In this document: piece by piece, positions 55,684-62,719 of the stretch
How positions within the stretch are numbered: position 1 is the first letter of the stretch
How the letters are laid out: each line of letters starts with the position of its first letter
Assembly (NCBI GenBank): GCA_020446945.1
Contig: JAGRDS010000024.1
Span: 1 to 62,719, forward strand
Length of the DNA: 62,719 nucleotides
Reading direction: 5' to 3'
Origin: Parvularculaceae bacterium
GTDB lineage: Bacteria > Pseudomonadota > Alphaproteobacteria > Caulobacterales > Parvularculaceae
Notes under the pieces: model-generated
Told to the model about the DNA's origin: nothing
What the model saw: only the letters and a program-made list of their open reading frames with translations
Database searches by the model: none
Made by a program: the position numbers and the translations under genes

Positions 55684-56553
55684 TCAACGCTCCGCCGGAG
55701 GGCGACGGAAGAATTGGCCGGGTGCGAGAGCGTGCGTCGCGACAGGCGGCAGGTCGATAATCAAAATCTCGCCGCTTTTGCGGTCGACGGCGGCGATGCG
55801 CCGCGAGCCGTCGGGCGCGAAGGAAAAGGCTTGTCCGTGCGCGTCGACGGCGATCGTAGCGACGAGCGTCAGCGCCGGACCGCGCGGCGGCTTGGCGAGC
55901 GCGTAGATTTCCGGCCGGTCGTGCCCCATCACATATAACAGACCATCCGGACCGACCGCGCCGCCCGAAGCGGCGTGCGGCGCCATGCGCGCCAGCGTTT
56001 CAGCAGGAAACGCCCAGCCGCCGGTGCGCCGCCATTGCGCGTCGAAAGCGACGACGGATGAAAAGGCGTGATCCTTAAACCCCGCCCCGCGCGCGCCGTC
56101 ATAATGAGCGAAACCGACCAGCCAGCCGCCCTCCCGGCGGTCGAACCAGACCAGCGAGCCCTCGTCCATGAGACCGAGACTGTGAGTTTGGGAATGCGTC
56201 AGGCTTTCGGGGTCGAAAATCTCGATCGAGGACGCCATGGGCGACTGCGGATAGTTTGAATTGGCGCACATGAGCTTCGCCTCAACGACGAGACAACTGT
56301 TCATGTGAGCGAGAAGCCGGTCTTTATCTTCAAAACGTGCGACAAGCGCGCCGGTTTCCAGATCGTGTTTGGCGATAACGGAATTATCGACCGCAAAGAC
56401 ATGATGCGCGCCGAACGCCGCGCCCTGACCGGCGTCGGGGGCCGCGAGGCGCCTTACGGTTGTCGCCGTAAGACTTTCCTGCGCGGCGGCGCCAGTGAAG
56501 AGACTCGCCCCCGCCAGCATGGCGAAAGCGAATTTTGAGAAACGATTGCTCAT
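55684..56553 (-). CDS. periplasmic beta-propeller-like partner of TonB receptor
   Basis: A 289-aa protein with a cleaved signal (ending GAAAQE). Repeating short blocks such as HHVFAVDNSVIAKHDLETGALVARFE and GGAVGPDGLLYVMGHDRPEIYALA have the rhythm of a beta-propeller. I do not recognise a catalytic motif. It begins four bases after the stop of the TonB receptor gene and shares its transcript, so it probably processes or senses the receptor's ligand. Confidence 0.75.
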   Translation of the reverse strand: MSNRFSKFAFAMLAGASLFTGAAAQESLTATTVRRLAAPDAGQGAAFGAHHVFAVDNSVIAKHDLETGALVARFEDKDRLLAHMNSCLVVEAKLMCANSNYPQSPMASSIEIFDPESLTHSQTHSLGLMDEGSLVWFDRREGGWLVGFAHYDGARGAGFKDHAFSSVVAFDAQWRRTGGWAFPAETLARMAPHAASGGAVGPDGLLYVMGHDRPEIYALAKPPRGPALTLVATIAVDAHGQAFSFAPDGSRRIAAVDRKSGEILIIDLPPVATHALAPGQFFRRPPAER

Positions 56554-56557
56554 CGTC

Positions 56558-59164
56558 TCAGCCGCCGAATCCGACGCTGAGACCGAAATAGATTGTGCGG
56601 CCGACATACTCATATTCCGTATTCCAATTATCGCGCCCGCCCTGGAATTCGGTTGTCGGTTCATTGTTGAGATTGACGCCTTCGATAAACAGCTTGGCGT
56701 TGTTCATTATCTCGTAGGAAAGACGCGCATCCCAGCGCCCGAACGCGCCCTGATCGAGGACAAGATCGGAATTGGCGTTGAAATCGGTGAGATAGCTGTT
56801 GTTGTAAGCGTAGCTCACCGTCGCGTCGAGCGGGCCTTTCTGGTAGAAAACGGTGAATGCGTAAGTGCTGTCCGCCTGGCCGAGCAGCGGAACGGCGCCG
56901 GTCGGCAGGTCGGTTTCGCCGTCGAGAAAAGTCGCCGACGCTGAAGCGCCGAGCCCGTCGATCGGCGACGGCAGGAAGGAGAACTGGGTCTGCGCCAGAA
57001 GCTCGACCCCCTTCAATGAAGCGGACGCGCCATTGACGGTCGTAGACAGATCAAGTCGCGTCAAGGCCGATGTGTCGATCGCGCCGGCCAGCCCGCGCGC
57101 TGCGAGCGCTGCGTCCATGTCGGCCCGCGCCGTCAGGGACCGCGTGACGCCGACGAGTTCATCCGAAATGTCCTTGTAGAAGAGACCGACGGAGAAAACG
57201 GAGAATTCGGTCGGATACCATTCCGCGGACAGATCGAAATTCCACGACTTGCGCGGCGCAAGGTCCGGATTGCCTATGCTCACGGTCGCGATCGGCCCGC
57301 CATCGTCATCTATCGCGGAACGCGGCGCGATGATTTCGAAATCCGGGCGCCCGATAGAGCGCGTCACAGCCGCGCGCAGCACGACATCGTCGTGCGGCGT
57401 CATCTTGGCGATCAGCGAGGGGCTGACGAAAAGATAATCGCCGCCATCTTCAAGCGCCGTCGCAATGCCGCTGTTGAGAACCTTTCCGCTGCTTTTCACA
57501 TCGGTCCATTCAAGGCGCGCGCCGGCGAGAAGTTCGAACGCGCCCATAATCTTCGCGCCCATGACGTATCCGGCGATCACGCGCTCGCGCACCTTGTAAT
57601 CGGCGGCGTTGCTCGCGACGAAATCATCATCGGGATCGGCGTCGAAAAATCCGGCGTTCGCCGGATCGGCGAAGAAGGCGTTCATACCGTCGATATCGAG
57701 CCATATATTCGGCACAGCTACGCCGTTGACATCGTTCATGAAGGCGCCTTTTGTAAATGACGGCGAGGTTCCAAGCGTAAGGTTGAGCGCGCCTGGATTG
57801 AAACGCCGGCGGGCGTCGTCGAGTTCGCGATCGGTATCGGCGATCTTGGCGCCGGTTTTCAGATAGGCGTCGTCGTCGATATCCCAACGAAGATCGATCT
57901 TGCCGATATAGGAGACTTCGTCGACGCGCCGCTCGGCGAAGCGCACCCGGCGCAGATTGATATTTCCCGGATCCTGACGATCCGGCGTCGCAGCGTCCGG
58001 CGTGATTGTTACGACGCCGCGTTCGTCGATCGCCCAGGCGTTTGGACCGAAAATCGCCGACGAACGCCATTCCCAGTAATCATACGGCTCGTCCAGCGTG
58101 TTGTCGTTGCGCTGGCCGAGAACGCTCAACGTTACATCGCCGAACATGCGTTCGCCGCCGGCCGCGACGGAGAACAGGGTTTTATCTACATCCTGATTGC
58201 GGACATTCGTCGCAATCCGGTTCGGCCCGGAAACGCCGCTCGACGGGTCGGCGGGCGTCACGCCGGCGGAAAGGTTTTGTTCGTAACGGTTGCGGTGCTG
58301 GAACTCGTCCCATTTCGCATAGAAACCGCGGACGAAGAAGCGCGACTGATCGTCGGGCCTATATTCGAGCGCCCCGTTGATGTTGAGGCGTTCGCGGCCG
58401 ATCACATAGTAATTGTTCTTCACATTCACCGGCAGGCCGATGCCGGAACTTTCGTCCCAGTCGTCCTGATAAATGCCGGTTGAGATATATTCGCGGTCCG
58501 ACCAGGTCGCGCCGAGCAGCCAGCCGAGCGTTCCATCGGCGATCTTGCCAGAGACGAGGCCGTCGAAGGAATAGGGATTGTGGCCGCCGAACGCCTGGTC
58601 TTCGGGCTTGATCTGCTCAAGGCCGTAGCGACCGGTCGCATAGCCGTAGAAATCGGCGCCGCGGTCGAAAGGCATCGTCGTATCGACGTTCACCGTACCG
58701 CCGATACCCTGCGCATCCATATCCGGCGTCGGCGTCTTGAACACCTGCACGCCGCCCAGAACGCCGCCCGAAATAATGTCGAGCGGCGCGAGGCGCCCTC
58801 CGCCTTCCTGTTCCGGGGAACCGAGTTGCACGCCGTTGATGGTGACATTGTTGAGCGAAGGATTAATGCCGCGAATCTGCACGAATCGCCCTTCACCCTT
58901 TTCGACCAACATCGAAACGCCAGGCAGGCGGTTAAGAGATTCGCCCACATTCTTGTCAGGCAACTGGCCGAGTTCGTCGACGCCGAGCGCATCCACGACG
59001 CCGTCGGCGTTGCGTTTTTGATCGATCGAGCGTTTGCGCAGAAGCTTTGTTCCCTCAACGACGATTACATCCATGCCGTCGTCTGGCGTTTCCCCCTCGG
59101 CGAAAGCTGCGGTTCCCGTCATCGCTATCGATGCGGAAAGCAGAAGGAATTTCTTGGATCTCAT
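56558..59164 (-). CDS. TonB-dependent receptor (Xanthomonas/Caulobacter type)
   Basis: An 868-aa outer-membrane transporter. A signal peptide (ending AFAEG) precedes the short TonB-box region. The plug carries RFVQIRGINPSLNNVTINGVQ and GGVQVFKTPTPDMDAQGIGGTVNVDT. The barrel ends with the aromatic strand IYFGLSVGFGG. The plug fits the TonB-Xanth-Caul subfamily, many of which take up carbohydrates. GGGG before this ATG sets the start; the gene heads a two-gene operon. Confidence 0.92.
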   Translation of the reverse strand: MRSKKFLLLSASIAMTGTAAFAEGETPDDGMDVIVVEGTKLLRKRSIDQKRNADGVVDALGVDELGQLPDKNVGESLNRLPGVSMLVEKGEGRFVQIRGINPSLNNVTINGVQLGSPEQEGGGRLAPLDIISGGVLGGVQVFKTPTPDMDAQGIGGTVNVDTTMPFDRGADFYGYATGRYGLEQIKPEDQAFGGHNPYSFDGLVSGKIADGTLGWLLGATWSDREYISTGIYQDDWDESSGIGLPVNVKNNYYVIGRERLNINGALEYRPDDQSRFFVRGFYAKWDEFQHRNRYEQNLSAGVTPADPSSGVSGPNRIATNVRNQDVDKTLFSVAAGGERMFGDVTLSVLGQRNDNTLDEPYDYWEWRSSAIFGPNAWAIDERGVVTITPDAATPDRQDPGNINLRRVRFAERRVDEVSYIGKIDLRWDIDDDAYLKTGAKIADTDRELDDARRRFNPGALNLTLGTSPSFTKGAFMNDVNGVAVPNIWLDIDGMNAFFADPANAGFFDADPDDDFVASNAADYKVRERVIAGYVMGAKIMGAFELLAGARLEWTDVKSSGKVLNSGIATALEDGGDYLFVSPSLIAKMTPHDDVVLRAAVTRSIGRPDFEIIAPRSAIDDDGGPIATVSIGNPDLAPRKSWNFDLSAEWYPTEFSVFSVGLFYKDISDELVGVTRSLTARADMDAALAARGLAGAIDTSALTRLDLSTTVNGASASLKGVELLAQTQFSFLPSPIDGLGASASATFLDGETDLPTGAVPLLGQADSTYAFTVFYQKGPLDATVSYAYNNSYLTDFNANSDLVLDQGAFGRWDARLSYEIMNNAKLFIEGVNLNNEPTTEFQGGRDNWNTEYEYVGRTIYFGLSVGFGG

Positions 59165-59437
59165 TACATACCCCGGATATGAAGACGGGGGCGGACGAAA
59201 CACAACGCTGCGACACGCGGTTGAATGTCCCGTGAACTAAATATGTAAAAGCGCACAGTTTGCGGATTTCTCGGAAAAATTTTTGGAACCCGATTGCAAA
59301 GTCCAGCGGCGGAGAACGTATCGGTTGCGTTCCGGACAGGTTTTTTGTTTCGGCGATTTCGCGCGGCGTGCGGATCGTCATTGTCCGCGCGATCGAACCT
59401 CTATAAATTGCCCGCGCTTTCCACGAGCCTCTATTCT

Positions 59438-60712
59438 GTGAAACCAAAAATCCTGACAACGCTGCCGACGACGACGCGCGAGTCGCTCGTCGCCGACATC
59501 GCGGCCGGCGCGACGGTATCGCTTGTCGCATTGCCGCTTTCGATTGCAATCGCCATCGCCTCGGGCGCGCCGCCGGCGACGGGTCTTGTAACCGCAATTG
59601 TCGCCGGCTTCCTGATTTCGGCGCTCGGCGGCAGCCGCGTGCAGATCGGGGGGCCGACCGGCGCGTTCATCGTCGTCGTCGCCGGCGTCATCGCCGCGCA
59701 TGGTTATGACGGGCTGGTGCTGGCGACATTCATCGCCGGGCTGATCCTGCTCGCCGCCGGATATTTCCGCCTCGGCAATCTGATCGCCTTCGTGCCCGAG
59801 CCGGTCGTCGACGGGTTCACGGTCGGCATCGCCGTCATAATCGCGGCCAGCCAGTTGAACGACGCGCTCGGGCTTTCGCTCGAACAGGTTCCGGCCGATT
59901 TTATCGAGAAGATTCCGGCGCTGTGGAACGCGCTTGGCGCTTTTTCACCGCCGGCGCTGTTCGTTTCAGCCGCAACCATTGTTTTGATCGTCGCGCTGCG
60001 CCGTTATGCGCCGCGCATGCCGGGCCTTATTATCGCGGTTACGATTACCAGCGCCGCCGCGCTGATCGCCGCGCCGCATCTTTCAGAGCCGATCGATACG
60101 ATCGCATCGCGTTTCGGCGACCTGCCGCGCGGCCTTCCCCGCCCCCGCCTGCCGGATTTCTCGATCGAGAAAGTCACGCAATTGCTGCCCTCCGCTTTCG
60201 TCATCGCTTTCCTCGCCGGAATCGAATCGCTGCTTTCCGCGCTGGTCGCCGACAGGATGATCGGCGGCAGACACCGGCCCAATGCGGAAATGCTGGCGCA
60301 GGGAACGGCCAATATCGCATCGGCGCTGTTCGGCGGCCTTCCCGCGACCGGCGCCATCGCGCGAACGGCGACGAATGTGAGAGCGGGCGGGCGCACGCCG
60401 CTCGCCGGTATGTTTCATGCGATCGCGCTCCTGATTATCGCACTTGTCGCCGCGCCGCTCGTCGGGCGACTGGCGATGCCGGCGCTCGCTGCGCTGTTGA
60501 TCATGACCGCATGGAACATGAGCGAACCCGGCCGCTGGCGCGATAGACTGACCATGCGCCGCACCGATCAGGCGCTGTTCGCATTGACTTTGACGCTGAC
60601 GGTGTTTGCCGATCTCGCAATCGCAATCGCTGTCGGCACGTCGATCGGCCTCGCAATCAGGCTGAGGCGGCGCGAAATTCCGCCGACGGACTGGACGGTT
60701 CCGAAAAGATAG
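59438..60712 (+). CDS. SulP family anion transporter without STAS domain
   Basis: A 424-aa membrane protein with about 12-14 segments. VALPLSIAIAIASGAPPATGL, VQIGGPTGAFIVVVAGVI and GGLPATGAIARTATN are the SulP core motifs. Usual SulP proteins carry a cytoplasmic STAS domain of about 100 residues; here the chain stops directly after the last helix. The start is taken as GTG; the frame continues upstream without coding character. Substrate (sulfate, bicarbonate or other) is unknown. Confidence 0.85.
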   Translation: MKPKILTTLPTTTRESLVADIAAGATVSLVALPLSIAIAIASGAPPATGLVTAIVAGFLISALGGSRVQIGGPTGAFIVVVAGVIAAHGYDGLVLATFIAGLILLAAGYFRLGNLIAFVPEPVVDGFTVGIAVIIAASQLNDALGLSLEQVPADFIEKIPALWNALGAFSPPALFVSAATIVLIVALRRYAPRMPGLIIAVTITSAAALIAAPHLSEPIDTIASRFGDLPRGLPRPRLPDFSIEKVTQLLPSAFVIAFLAGIESLLSALVADRMIGGRHRPNAEMLAQGTANIASALFGGLPATGAIARTATNVRAGGRTPLAGMFHAIALLIIALVAAPLVGRLAMPALAALLIMTAWNMSEPGRWRDRLTMRRTDQALFALTLTLTVFADLAIAIAVGTSIGLAIRLRRREIPPTDWTVPKR

Positions 60713-60713
60713 G

Positions 60714-61754
60714 TCAGCCGCGCCAGGCCATTGAAAGGCCGTGTGGGTTGCTTGTCGCCAGTTCCTCGACAAAACTGTTTCCGTTTTCGTATCTGGCGAG
60801 GCGCAGAGGATAGGAATCGCGCTCGTCCCATTCCATGAAGAGGCGAAAGAGAGAGAGCGTTCTTCCCGCCTCAGCCAGAATGGCGTCAATGTCGGCGCGC
60901 TTTTGCGGCGGCAGTTGATAGGCGAAGGCTGTATGAACGACGCAAATCGCCGCTTTAGACGGCGCGCGCTGCAAAGCGGGCGCAAGCAGGTCGATCGCAT
61001 CCCCCTCAAGGATCGTCGGCGGGTGATCGCGGGCAATTTCCAGCGCCGCGGCGAGGCGCGCCATGCGGTCGGTCCGCTCCGGCCAGACGAGCGCGCGCAG
61101 CCAGTCGCGGTCATCGGCGTTTGCAAGATCGACGGGGTTGAGTTCCAGCCCGATGCGCCCGGCGACAGGCGGCGGCGCGGGCCCGAGCTGCGGCGCGGTT
61201 TCATCCGCAAGCTGACATTCAATCGTCAGCGCCGACGGCGCCCAATAGTCGCCAATACGCCGCCCGGCCGCGTCCTTGAAGCGATAGGCGTAGCGATCGA
61301 AATTCAGATTGAGCCCGGCGCTCGGCCCAAGCTCGATCAAATAGAGCGGGCAAGGAATTTGCGCGTAAAGATAGGAAAGCCCCGATGCGATCACCGCGCT
61401 GCGGCCGGTTTCATTCGTATTTGTGACCCGTTTGCCGATGAGCGCGGTCAGCGCCGGTTGATGATCGCGGCAAAAATCGAGAAAAACGCCGGGCAAGGCC
61501 GCGTCGGGCGGGCGCACGCCGCCGCAGCTCAGGAAATATTCGCGCAAGGGATGAGAGGCGCCGCGCAGCAACAGGAAATGCGCCGCGGCGAACAGGAGAT
61601 TGGGCGCCGGCTGCCCCTTGCGCCGCGCCGCCGTGATGTCGGCGACGAGCGGCGCCTTTTCACATTCGCGCGCAAGCGCGGCGTAAAGCGGCGAGCCGCC
61701 CCGCGCCGCTTCGACGGCGAAAAATTCAAACGATACTTCCCGTCCGGCGTTCGT
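60714..61754 (-). CDS. DUF2332 family protein, apparent ACG start
   Basis: A 346-aa protein of the DUF2332 family, function unknown. LYLIELGPSAGLNLNFDRYAYRF looks like the SAM-site strand of a methyltransferase-like fold. Homology begins around FEFFAVEAARGGSPLYAAL, well upstream of the first usual start codon (TTG at 61571). AAGGAG lies exactly seven bases before an ACG codon at 61754-61752, overlapping the purA stop, so ACG is the most likely start or stands for a mutated or misread ATG. Confidence 0.8.
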   Translation of the reverse strand, partial: TNAGREVSFEFFAVEAARGGSPLYAALARECEKAPLVADITAARRKGQPAPNLLFAAAHFLLLRGASHPLREYFLSCGGVRPPDAALPGVFLDFCRDHQPALTALIGKRVTNTNETGRSAVIASGLSYLYAQIPCPLYLIELGPSAGLNLNFDRYAYRFKDAAGRRIGDYWAPSALTIECQLADETAPQLGPAPPPVAGRIGLELNPVDLANADDRDWLRALVWPERTDRMARLAAALEIARDHPPTILEGDAIDLLAPALQRAPSKAAICVVHTAFAYQLPPQKRADIDAILAEAGRTLSLFRLFMEWDERDSYPLRLARYENGNSFVEELATSNPHGLSMAWRG

Positions 61755-61765
61755 GGCGGATCTCC

Positions 61766-62719
61766 TTAATTCTCGAACGGGTCTTTCATCAGGATAACGT
61801 CGTCGCGTTCAGGACTTGTCGAGACAAGCGCGACGGGCCGCTCTATCAGCTCCTCGACGCGGCGCACATATTTCACCGCCTCGGCCGGCAGATCCGCCCA
61901 TGAGCGCGCGCCGACGGTCGAGCCTTCCCAGCCCTTCATCGTTTCATAAACGGGCAGCGCTTTCGTCTGCGCATCAAGGCCGGCCGGCAGGTAATCGTAT
62001 TGCGCGCCGCCGATATCGTATCCGACGCAAACCCTGATTTCCCGGAACCCGTCCAGCACGTCGAGCTTCGTCAGCGCTACGCCGTCGACGCCGGCGACTT
62101 TCAGGGACTGGCGAACGAGCGTCGCGTCGAACCAGCCGCAACGCCGCTTGCGCCCCGTCACCGTGCCGAATTCATGCCCGCGCACGCCGAGGCGCTCGCC
62201 GATTTCGTCGTCCAGCTCGGTCGGGAACGGGCCCTCGCCGACGCGCGTCGTATACGCCTTGACGATGCCGAGAACATAGCCGACGGCCCGCGGACCGAGG
62301 CCGGAACCGGTCGCGGCCTGGCCGGCGACGGTGTTCGACGAGGTGACGTAAGGATAAGTGCCGTGATCGATATCGAGAAGAACCCCTTGCGCGCCTTCGA
62401 ACAGGATGCGCTTGCCGTCTTTCCTCGCCTCGTCGAGGATTTTCCAGACCGGCTTGACGAAGGGGGCGATTTTCGGCGCGACATCGCAGATTTTTTCCGT
62501 GAGCGCCGCCGCATCGACTTGCGCGGCGCCGAACCCGCGCCGCAGCGCATTGTGATGGACGAGAAGGTTTTCGATCTTGCCCGGCAGGCTGTCCGTATAA
62601 AGAAGATCGACGGCGCGCAGCGCCAGGCGCCCGGCGCGATCTTCCTAGGCGGGACCGATGCCGCGTTTCGTCGTGCCGATCCGCACGCCTGAATTCGAGG
62701 TCTCGCGCAACTGGTCGAG
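61766..62719 (-). CDS. purA: adenylosuccinate synthetase, C-terminal part, with in-frame TAG
   Basis: This enzyme joins IMP and aspartate with GTP in AMP synthesis. The N-terminus lies beyond the window. Readable motifs are [52 protein letters not shown] and the C-terminal [12 protein letters not shown]. The frame is open except for one TAG where the conserved tyrosine of GPAYED should stand. All else looks intact, so this is either a recent nonsense mutation or a sequence error. Confidence 0.9.
62645..62647 (-). other. in-frame TAG within purA
   Basis: The minus strand reads GGT CCC GCC TAG GAA GAT, that is GPA-stop-ED, where family members have GPAYED. A single-base change from TAC or TAT gives TAG. 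TAG is used as a normal stop elsewhere in this window, so recoding is unlikely. Confidence 0.9.

Noticed and set aside
60741..61769. 342-codon plus-strand frame
   Set aside because: Antisense to the DUF2332 gene; no recognisable protein.
62645..62647. TAG recoded as an amino acid
   Set aside because: TAG ends several intact genes in this window (for example at 45305-45307 and 51872-51874), so general recoding does not fit.
1..62719. CRISPR arrays, insertion sequences, prophage or integrase genes
   Set aside because: I saw no regularly spaced repeats, no transposase or integrase motifs and no terminal inverted repeats, so the glycan locus carries no visible mobility genes here.

Overview
The window is a GC-rich stretch of an alphaproteobacterial chromosome. 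The evidence is an alphaproteobacterial-type class I ribonucleotide reductase ending in ECLACQ, an rluD-rpoH pair, rsmE-gshA next to divergent ubiA, a large TonB-dependent receptor of the Xanthomonadales/Caulobacterales type, and a perfect CtrA-type box (TTAA-N7-TTAAC) upstream of nrdA. A Caulobacterales, Hyphomonadales or Parvularculales-like relative is my inference; no rRNA is present to settle it.

Layout. Positions 1-15321 are ordinary chromosome: a cut tRNA, an M48 lipoprotein protease, an HNH nuclease, alkA-like/gshA/rsmE, ubiA, msrB, small membrane proteins with a winged-helix regulator, rluD, rpoH, a PEP-mutase-like enzyme, a cupin, a MAPEG protein and an acyl-CoA dehydrogenase. Positions 15322-18130 hold a long regulatory region and nrdA, with no nrdB beside it.

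From 18705 to 50414 lies a surface-polysaccharide locus of about 32 kb. It holds three SDR sugar epimerase/dehydratase-type proteins (one of them fused to a flavoprotein), a TviB-type UDP-N-acetylhexosamine dehydrogenase, phosphomannomutase/phosphoglucomutase, seven GT2/GT4 glycosyltransferases, two GT-C membrane transferases, a Wzx-like flippase, an LPG-synthase-type membrane protein, a polysaccharide deacetylase, a sulfotransferase, a GH30-like hydrolase, a GMC oxidoreductase with a [4Fe-4S] motif, and a Gfo/Idh/MocA oxidoreductase. Two unrelated genes, a TraB/GumN-like protein and dusA, sit inside it. The predicted product is an uronic-acid- and possibly xylose-containing, deacetylated and sulfated glycan. 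No Wza/Wzc/Wzb export proteins and no obvious Wzy are in the window.

Much of the locus alternates strand gene by gene, and convergent partners often share or abut stop codons (CTAG, TGATCA). The longest run in one direction is a six-gene minus-strand operon (41793 down to 34875).

Positions 50546-62719 return to chromosome: a tandem YcxB-domain membrane protein, a Cys-rich membrane protein, a sarcosine/N-methyltryptophan-type oxidase, prfC, a TonB receptor with a periplasmic partner, a STAS-less SulP transporter, a DUF2332 protein and the C-terminal part of purA. The most unusual items are the 858-aa UDP-xylose-synthase/flavoprotein fusion, the Fe-S motif in the GMC oxidoreductase, the CtrA and NrdR signals with a near-leaderless small ORF ahead of nrdA, an in-frame TAG inside purA, and an apparent ACG start for the DUF2332 gene.
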